Under the pieces are notes generated by a model. It ran no database searches. It worked only from the letters and a program-made list of their open reading frames with translations, and was not told the origin of the DNA. Positions 58,301-64,000 of a stretch of DNA of 64,000 nt are shown here, in pieces; position 1 is the first letter of the stretch, and every line of letters starts with the position of its first letter. The stretch is from Mesorhabditis belari (taxonomy: Eukaryota > Nematoda > Chromadorea > Rhabditida > Rhabditidae). The stretch spans positions 1,990,001-2,054,000 of the forward strand of contig CAUEEP010000933.1 in NCBI GenBank assembly GCA_958450365.1, written 5' to 3'. The translations under genes and the position numbers were made by a program.

Positions 58301-61300
58301 AGTTTACTTGAAAAAGTTGCCGAAAACAGTAAAACCATTGTTTTTTGATTACAAAAGTTGCTGTTCTTGAAATTTAAAGTCTTTGTTTCAAGCTAAGGAA
58401 GCTAAGGAAGGACAAGGATGAAATTTTACGAGTAGTTTGCGTCTCAAACGTTGTTTTATAGTTTAGCCGGTTTTTCATTAGGATTCTGTAGATTTCTGTG
58501 GGTATAAAAGTTGAATTTTTAGCTACCAATAAAGCCATTCCTTTTCTGAAAAGTCTACAAAATGAGATTTTGTGGATACGAGCGGAGAAAAGTTGAATGA
58601 GATGAAAGTTTTTCGAGTGAGAAAACGAAATTCAAACTTTTTTTCGAACTCACATAAACGAGCGGTGCCCTCAGCGGTCTAAGCGTCGAAATGAATTTCC
58701 CCTGTCGATTTCCCAGCGTCTCACACATTTTTGTCCAACTGCAACACGCGCAACAACAATAATCCCCACCCTCGTCGTCGTCAGGGCTAAAAGCTTTCGT
58801 TTATCTTTTGGATAAACTTAATTTGTTATCAAAATTGATTAAAGTCAGAAAAACAAGGATTGACTTTGTAAAATGAGGTGAGAAAGAGTGTTTCAAAGAA
58901 AAGGGATAGTGCAAGAGTTGGAATTTGGTCATAGCATACGCTCGTCTCTCCAGTTTTCCTATAAAATCACCCTCATTTGATAAATTTTTACATTATTTCA
59001 ATTATATATACTTTATTCGACAAATGAATAAGTGTACCAGCAAAATTTACACAGAACAGAAAGGGGAAATAGTACTGAAGATAAAGAAATTTAGGTACTT
59101 TTGCGTTATATACCCACAAAAAAACCCATGCCTCATTTGCACTATATCCCCACAAAATTTGCATTTAAAAATTTGCCTTCATCACTTGCGCTATAGCTCC
59201 AGAAAGTTTAAGTTTTAAAAACGAACACAAACAGTCTGTTTTTGAATTAAAGCGTGACTTCTGGAGCAGCAGAAGTGAGCCTCTGGTTGAAAATTCATTC
59301 AAATAAATTGTCATTTTTCACTTTGATTCTGACCATTAACTCTGCAAAATAACAAGATGATCATTGAGTTCTTGTATGCAAATTTTATTGCAAATTTTAT
59401 TGCAAATCTATTACAAATGATGTAGAGGTTCTTTTTTTACCATAAACTAGTTTCACAATAGGAATTTCAATTCGAAAAATAGCATTTATTGTGCAAGACA
59501 AGAAATTGCTCTTTTAAAAACGGGAGATCATCGATTTCTAATGCTAATTGATAGGGAATTCCAACACCCTCGTGAAAGCAATTAAAAGTAACATTAGAAA
59601 AGGATTTGGGATATTTAAAAGATCTTCCTCTTCTGGAGGGGGGAGAGGGCGAGCGAAGAAATTCGCACAAATGGCATCAGAATGTTTGCATTTCAGGATT
59701 TTAAAACATTCTAATAAGTCAATGACAATTCAACTAGAATTGTATTGGGTTGGGATTCTTTGCTAGATTTAAAATAAATAGTTTTGAATTAAAAAGGGCT
59801 TTAATTTATTGATCAAAAGCTTTTTCTGAGCTTTTCAAAGCTTTTTCCAAATCCCTAATAAAGAAATGATGTTTCAAATGGAACGAATAATAAGAACTTT
59901 TCACGAAATCAATGCATAGCGCCTGTTACTGGTAAAAAGTGATCAAGAAAGAGTAATCTAAAGATAGAAAAAGCATCAAGAAGTGACGCTTCAAATTGGG
60001 ATCGCTAGTGGCACGGTTTTTCGGAATTCTACTCTCACTTTTCGTTTTTTCTTCCGATTACCAAAAAATGTCTCCTTTTTTGATCCTTTTGTTCTCGAAA
60101 ACTCTCGAGAACGACCTTTCTTTTTCTTTTTTTTCTACTTTGACATAATCGACCCCTTCAAATCTCACTTTTAATCCAAAAATTGTACCTTTTTCTGTTT
60201 CCTTAAGCCAAATCATTCACTTTCCATTCGAGAAAAGATTTTGACAATTCGGAAACTCGTTTTTTTTCTCAGTGATTTAACCTCTTGCTGGACTCTTGCC
60301 AAAGAAGAAACAACGAAACAAAAGAAAAATAGCGATTGTTAAGCTTTTAAGCTTTCTTTATATAATAAATACTATATTTTACTTATAAAATAATTTCAAA
60401 ATGCGAAAAAACAACGAAAAATTCCATTAAAATCAAACTTTAGGCGGAGAATTTTGAAAATTGCCTTTTATTTTTGTAAGTTAGAGAAAAGCCCTTTAAT
60501 AAATGGCAATGAATTCTAAAGAACTTTAATAGTTCTGCAAAAGTGAAATGTTTTTTGTTTTGTCTTTACCAAATATTGTCCCTAACATGGCAAAAAAAAC
60601 AGCATTACTTTATTGTATTGGTTTCGTCGGAAAGTCTTGTCGACCTTTTTGAAAATTTTCGTTTATAAATGAATAATTAGCCGATAAAGGTGTGGTTTGC
60701 TTTAAATAAAAAAATTACCTATTTAATTTTTCATAAAATTGAAATCAAATCTATACCAAATTGGAAACAAATCTATACCATATTGTAACCAAATCTATAC
60801 CAAATTGCAATCAAATCTATACCAAATTGGAAACAAATCTATACCAAATTGAAACCAAATCTATACCAAATTGAAATCAAATCTATACCAAATTGGAAAC
60901 AAATCTATGCCAAATTGCAACCAAATCTATACCAAATTGAAACCAAATCTATACCAAATTGGAAACAAATCTATACCATATTGTAACCAAATCTATGCCA
61001 AATTGCAACCAAATCTATACCAAATTGAAACCAAATCTATACCAAATTGAAACCAAATCTATACCAAATTGAAACCAAATCTATACCAAATTGCAACCAA
61101 ATATACCAAATTGAAACCAAATATACCAAATTGAAACCAAATCAATACCAACGGGAATATTGCAACCAAATATACCAAATTGAAACCGAATCTATACCAA
61201 ATTGCAACTAAATCTTGTGAATGAAATGAAAAATGAAATAGGTAATTTTGGTATAGATTTGGTTCCAATTTGGCATAGATTTATCTTATTTTTAAGCAAA

Positions 61301-63938
61301 TCCGAACGGGAATTCTTGTTTTTTTTTTACTAAAATGCTTACAATGGACTTAGAATGAAAACGCTACGCTAAATGCTATGAAACTTGGTGAACTAGGTGA
61401 AATACTATGAAAATTTATCTATCGGCTTAACTTTTCATTCTCCATCTTTTTTCTTTTAACATCAAAATAGGTTTCTGTGACAAAAAGTGCTCAAATCGGA
61501 GCTTTGAATTTCATCGCTTTTGACTCCTCGACTTCACACTTTAAAAAAATTAACTAACTAAAAAAATTAACTAAAATGAACTTTTGAGAATTTCTTAAAG
61601 AGCAATTTGACAGTAAATAATAGATCTATCTGATAAAATAAACCCTAGATTGATTGGTTGATTATTTATTTTAAAATGTAACCTTTAAAAAATTGGAAAA
61701 ACTTTTCAGCCAACCTGATATGATTCTAGGCGAACTCTAGTCAACAATATTGAAGCTCAAGATTTATGAGTCCGTTACAAACAAAACTCTTTAATAGAAC
61801 TCTTTAATAGAGCTCTTTAATAGCCACTTTTGCAAGCTTTTAATTAAAAATTTTAGTATTATAACTGGAAACAGTTTTGTTTTAGAAATTTAAGATTTTG
61901 CAAGATTATTCGAAATTATCCAAAGTCACGATCGAAAAATTAAGCTGACGATAAAGCTCGGATATTTGTATAAATTGAAACGAGGAAATTTTAAGAGACT
62001 GAGAGATGTGATCAGTTCACTAGAAAGGGTGTTTCTGAACACAAGATCACCGAAATAAGCTCCTTTGTGCTAACTTCAACTCCACTGTGAACTCCACTGA
62101 GTATCGGGGATTTGGAAAGTAAAAGTGAAACTCGAAAGAGAGCTTGATCAGTCGCTCTTTTGTCAAAAGATTCGTCTTCAGTTTGACCGTTTCTCTCTTT
62201 TCTTTATTCTTTTCCCAAATCTATTCATTCTTTTTAATCCCCCACTTCTCACTTTGGGATAATCCCATTTTGGCACCATTTCTGATGGGGTTTTTTGAGA
62301 GATTTTACTTTTTAGGTATATGTTTTCACCAATTTATTAGATTTTTAACTTACAAACAAACAAAACCGCGTTTTGTTTCCATTAAAACAGTAGGAATTGA
62401 TTAAAACAGAGGAATTGATCAATCGAGAAAAAGAAATGCTAAACTTTTCTCTCAAAAATAGCTTCTAAGCTATTTTAATAAGCTTTCATTTTTGCGTGTT
62501 TTCAGAAAAGCAAAAAAAAACACTGTTTCAGCTTACTTTTTTCAAAGCTAAATTCAAAGTTGAAAATTTGAATGAATATGCACAAGATTCCTGTCTTTCA
62601 AAAGCGAATAAAATGAAAACATTCAACCTAATAGTTTTAAAGTTCATGTGGAAATGATAATGGTAACTAAATCTAAGAAAAAACCTATTTTAGAGCCAAG
62701 ATAAATATAAGTTTCAAAATATTCGGCTAGGTCTCTTCCAGGGAAACAGTAATATCTGGGTAATTAATTTTAAAAACGTGGAAATTTCATTATGATTTAG
62801 CTAGGCAACAAACCAAAAAACCGAGCAGCTTTGTGTATTCAATCGGATCCGATTCAATTTAATGAGTGTCACGAAATCACGAATCACGATCCGAAAGAAA
62901 GGAATGAGTGTCACAAATAGAGTGTTTTCCCCTCAAGAAATAGTGTGAAATAGGAAACGGGTTTCATCGAAATCAGAATAAGAAGAAAATTGAAGAAGAT
63001 CAGAAGAATATCTGAATATCTTCTACAACTTATAAGTTATTCAGTTTATTTTTAATGCACTCGTTTCTTATTGTACACTATTTCTTGAGAGAAACACACT
63101 CTAGTCACAAAGGAGTCGGCTAGGATCTTCCAAGAAAAGCAACAATGTTGAGTAATAAAAATGAATAGATTGATAGTGAAACTAATAAAAAACACTCACT
63201 CATTTTGCGGTGAAATCGGTGAATTCATCGATCGAACGTTTCCCTGATCGGTTTGAGTGTTTTCTTCTAAAAATGGAGAAATCAAGTTAGAAATTAAAAG
63301 ACTGAAAGTTTTATTGAATAAGTAAAGTAAAAGTTTCTTTAGTAATATTAGTCAACAACCAACAACCGATAAAGTTTTACTAAACAGTTCAAAATAAAGA
63401 TAGATTTTGAAAATTTTGAAACACTTTGAGTTGAGGGTTAATTAATAACTTGTTTATCGAAAACAAGTTCATTTTCCAAGCTCAGGGCTGTTCTATTTTG
63501 CCTTTCTACCGGAATTTTGTCCCTATTTTTAGCGAGTCTATCCACTTTTTGGCTCTAATTCTGTGCGGGAAATCGAAAGATACAAAAAGTGAATAGATTC
63601 GATGAAAATAAAGACAAAGATTACCGTAGAAAGGGGTACGTTTTAGGAAGTGCGGAAGGCAACTGCGTGTACCATTAACTGCCATTAACGTGTACCATTT
63701 TGGCCAGATACCAACTTCTCTGAAACTCGGCTTTCTCAAAAGCTGTCTTCTCAAGTTCAACAAATGATTCGATAACTAACCCACCCATAAACTTTATCCT
63801 TATCTCTTCCCGTTCTCTCACAATTTCCCCATCTTCTTCTTCCCTTTTTCTTCTTCTTTCTTCCATTCCACTGTGTTCTCCCAATTCCTCATCCACAATA
63901 TCCGATGTTGAAAAGCCCGCATTCTCAGGCATTCCTAT
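40352..63938 (-). CDS. unrecognised coiled-coil membrane protein, 3' part (420 aa visible)
   Basis: Twelve exons share one frame: 63785-63938, 63200-63266, 58654-58786, 57451-57571, 46046-46137, 45224-45274, 44966-45019, 44748-44837, 43336-43503, 42222-42338, 41124-41225, 40352-40465 (1263 nt with stop). The 5' end is beyond the window, since the first exon begins at an acceptor. In order: an acidic/Arg-rich segment (about residues 1-50), a cysteine cluster DYCCCACCSW (about 80-89), a coiled coil with ALQALKRLELELERSIKSKD, a helical ANELVILQRVIDE, a Pro/Ser/Thr-rich middle, then SLKERISRNCDRIENLICFI, WWLKDMINFFQLFIKLALFV and a second hydrophobic stretch before a short tail ending TTTSFSY. This looks like a C-terminally anchored, cytosol-facing coiled-coil protein. 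I do not recognise the family. Phases match across every intron, including the 11.3-kb one, so no exon is missing by arithmetic, though optional exons are possible. Confidence 0.65.
40551..40637. repeat. adjacent perfect palindromes
   Basis: GTTCTTTGAACATA (40551-40564) is mirrored by TATGTTCAAAGAAC (40575-40588). It is followed at once by a perfect 48-bp palindrome, 40590-40637, centred on TTATCGATCGATAA. It lies in the last intron of the coiled-coil gene. It may be a transposon relic or a cruciform-prone site. Confidence 0.85.
42023..42098 (+). repeat. tRNA-like sequence with GGG anticodon position
   Basis: CGGATAGCTCAGTGGTTAAAG gives a good D-arm and A-box. A TCTGC-CCGGGAA-GCAAA arm puts GGG at the anticodon. 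AAGGGTTCAATCCCCT gives the B-box. The acceptor stem pairs only in part, and the element is in an intron on the opposite strand. It may be a tRNA pseudogene or tRNA-derived repeat. Confidence 0.45.
42966..43078. repeat. dispersed repeat related to 18163-18255
   Basis: GTAGAGAATTAGTTAAC, GATATCAAACGCGTATCA and TAGAAGTTTCTTTG occur in the same order as at 18163-18255, with small indels. Confidence 0.8.
43228..43284 (+). repeat. truncated tRNA-like sequence lacking the anticodon arm
   Basis: TTTGTAGCTCATTGGTAGAGC gives a clean D-arm, followed directly by CGCGGGTTTAAATCCCGG, a clean T-arm. There is no room for an anticodon arm, so this is a deleted tRNA pseudogene or repeat. Confidence 0.55.
43924..44446. 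mobile_element. mariner-type foldback MITE, 523 bp
   Basis: Ends are perfect inverted repeats of about 29 bp beginning TATTGGGTTGGTGAATTGAA. Inner arms pair as well: CTTTCTTCAAAAGAAACCCA (about 43980) faces its complement near 44213-44238. TA at both ends fits a Tc1/mariner-type insertion. It is located in the intron between 43503 and 44748. A single diverged end (TTTTCAATTCACCAACCTAA) lies at about 44529-44551. Confidence 0.85.
45598..45680 (-). repeat. degenerate tRNA-like sequence
   Basis: Minus strand: AATAGCCTGGTGGTAGAGC (A-box-like), then AAGGTTCTGGTTCCAAATTC (B-box-like). Stems are imperfect and the sequence is read as a tRNA-derived repeat. Confidence 0.4.
45778..45885. mobile_element. 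CTTTCTACCGTAATTTTG MITE, copy A (deleted)
   Basis: Left end CTTTCTACCGTAATTTTGTC and right end GATACGGTAGAATGGGGAAA are inverted relatives. Shorter than the copies at 48626 and 63500. Confidence 0.7.
46162..46701. mobile_element. TTAA-flanked piggyBac-like MITE, 540 bp
   Basis: Left end TTAACACATTGACAACCGCG and right end the complement of TTAACACATAGACGACCGGG. Both boundaries are TTAA. Ends resemble those of the 158-bp element at 6142-6299. It lies 24 nt upstream of the exon at 46046-46137, inside the 11-kb intron. Confidence 0.65.
47929..48095. repeat. inverted duplication, left arm
   Basis: About 167 bp from ACAACTGAATCAAG to AGATTTCAATCTTTTCACG. It matches, as reverse complement, 56331-56508 at roughly 90 percent by eye, including CAACTGACTTTTA, AATCTTCCTAGATTTTGAAA and GGTTTAAAGGGTTTGTTTG. 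Confidence 0.85.
48412..48478 (+). repeat. degenerate tRNA-like sequence
   Basis: CTGCCATGGCCGACTAGCAA then GGAGGTTCAATCCTACCGG resemble A- and B-boxes with a poor anticodon arm. Confidence 0.35.
48626..48772. mobile_element. CTTTCTACCGTAATTTTG MITE, copy B
   Basis: CCCCTTTCTACCGTAATTTT at the left, and GTTACGCTAGAAAGGGG at the right as its inverted partner. The interior also folds (ATTTTTATCAAATCGATTC against TAGATTCGATAAAAATGG). It matches copy C at 63500-63636 over its full length. Confidence 0.8.
52130..52250. repeat. local nested direct repeats
   Basis: AAGCTTTTCTTTTGTTTAAA occurs twice (about 52139 and 52230) and AAGGAACCAAATTCAGAGAT twice (about 52169 and 52191). An inverted relative, TTTGGTTCCCTATCTC, occurs three times at about 54020-54080. 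Confidence 0.75.
54097..54324. mobile_element. MITE with TACCGTATT ends, 228 bp
   Basis: Ends TACCGTATTCGCTCTAATAG then TAGTGCACCC on the left, and the inverted partner GGGTGCACTACTATTAGAGA then AAATACGGTA on the right. TA at both termini fits a Tc1/mariner or pogo-type element. The minus-strand frame inside it has no clear domain. Confidence 0.8.
56331..56508. repeat. inverted duplication, right arm
   Basis: Reverse-complement partner of 47929-48095 in the same intron, 8.2 kb away. Confidence 0.85.
56560..56790 (-). mobile_element. Helitron-like element with antisense tRNA-like module, copy 2
   Basis: On the minus strand it starts at 56790 with TCTACTATATATAAAGAG after an A. A (GTCTGYCC)-type repeat and a GAATTCAATGTAGTTGTGC block follow, then a tRNA-like piece in antisense (plus strand about 56570-56625: GCGCCGGTCTATCGCC, GGGTTCGACCCCCGC). 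Module order matches copy 1 at 25082-25310. Confidence 0.55.
60735..61225. repeat. 22-bp minisatellite
   Basis: About 22 units of AAATTGAAACCAAATCTATA with CC, where the GAAAC position varies (GGAAAC, GCAATC, GTAACC). The last units lose CTAT. An inverted partial unit follows at 61243-61275 (TTTGGTATAGATTTGG). Confidence 0.9.
62931..63091. mobile_element. ATAGTGTGAAAT MITE, second copy
   Basis: Left end CTCAAGAAATAGTGTGAAAT, right end the complement of CTCAAGAAATAGTGTACA. The ends match those at 17191-17315, but the interior is different. Confidence 0.65.
63500..63636. mobile_element. CTTTCTACCGTAATTTTG MITE, copy C
   Basis: CCTTTCTACCGGAATTTTGT at the left and GATTACCGTAGAAAGG at the right. 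The interior is colinear with copy B (TTTTTGGCTCTAATT, GATATCGAAAGATACAAA-like). It lies between the two rightmost exons of the coiled-coil gene. Confidence 0.8.
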
Positions 63939-64000
63939 CTGAAAATTTGAATTGTTGAAAGGATTAGGCTTTGAATCAAAGCGAACGCAGTATTTCAAGC

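Larger units (their letters stand above)
58787..63199. other. 4.4-kb intron of the coiled-coil gene
   Basis: No supported exon. It contains the 22-bp satellite at 60735-61225 and a MITE at 62931-63091. A short frame at 59548-59766 has a Ser/Gly/Arg patch but no splice partners, so it is not called. Confidence 0.5.

Noticed and set aside
59548..59766. Plus-strand ORF with SSSSGGGRGRAKKF
   Set aside because: Composition is suggestive, but there is no family match and no splice context; the opposite strand is open too.

Overview
This window looks like nuclear DNA of a nematode, probably a rhabditid. Four things point that way. There are arrays of GCCTAA/TTAGGC, the nematode telomere unit. Introns are short with TTTCAG-type acceptors. 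Acceptor-like sites sit directly before several start codons, as expected for spliced-leader trans-splicing. One gene belongs to a nematode-type chemoreceptor family. The species cannot be named from the sequence. Most single-frame ORFs here are artefacts of repeats or of the opposite strand, so I rebuilt genes exon by exon. Six complete models keep an open frame through every junction with no leftover bases.

All recognised host genes are on the minus strand. From left to right they are: TMEM135 homologue (6304-12420, 452 aa); a degraded SCYL1-like C-terminal region (13691-16259); an unrecognised exon cluster (about 16960-17867); an Srd-type chemoreceptor GPCR (19207-24355, 328 aa); an otopetrin-like channel (26268-29701, 578 aa); ALG12 mannosyltransferase (31167-33558, 488 aa); ribosomal protein L10/uL16 (33858-34964, 214 aa); a RYBP/YAF2 zinc-finger protein (36449-38884, 237 aa); and the 3' part of a large unrecognised gene with a coiled coil and C-terminal membrane segments (40352-63938, running off the right edge, with introns of about 11.3 kb and 4.4 kb).

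The first 6 kb has no gene I can support. It is a patchwork of unrelated minisatellites, TTAGGC-like repeats and tRNA-derived sequences. This repeat-rich character continues to about 16.5 kb, where a clean telomere-type array abuts the 5' end of the SCYL1-like remnant. Inside the TMEM135 homologue several introns each carry their own tandem repeat or foldback element.

From 17 kb rightwards the introns and spacers hold many short inverted-repeat elements. These include TTAA-flanked, piggyBac-like MITEs, mariner-like elements with TA ends, one of which keeps a dead transposase C-terminus, and a three-copy MITE with ends reading CTTTCTACCGTAATTTTG. Two Helitron-like elements share an embedded antisense tRNA-like module, and there is a broken tyrosine-recombinase fragment of DIRS/PAT type.

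The genes do not form one obvious pathway. The only close pair is rpl-10 followed by alg-12, 294 bp apart, which may be an operon. The observations most worth checking are the Helitron-like/tRNA composite, the SCYL1 remnant joined to telomeric repeat, the inverted duplication in the giant intron, and the MITE that begins a few bases after the TMEM135 stop codon.
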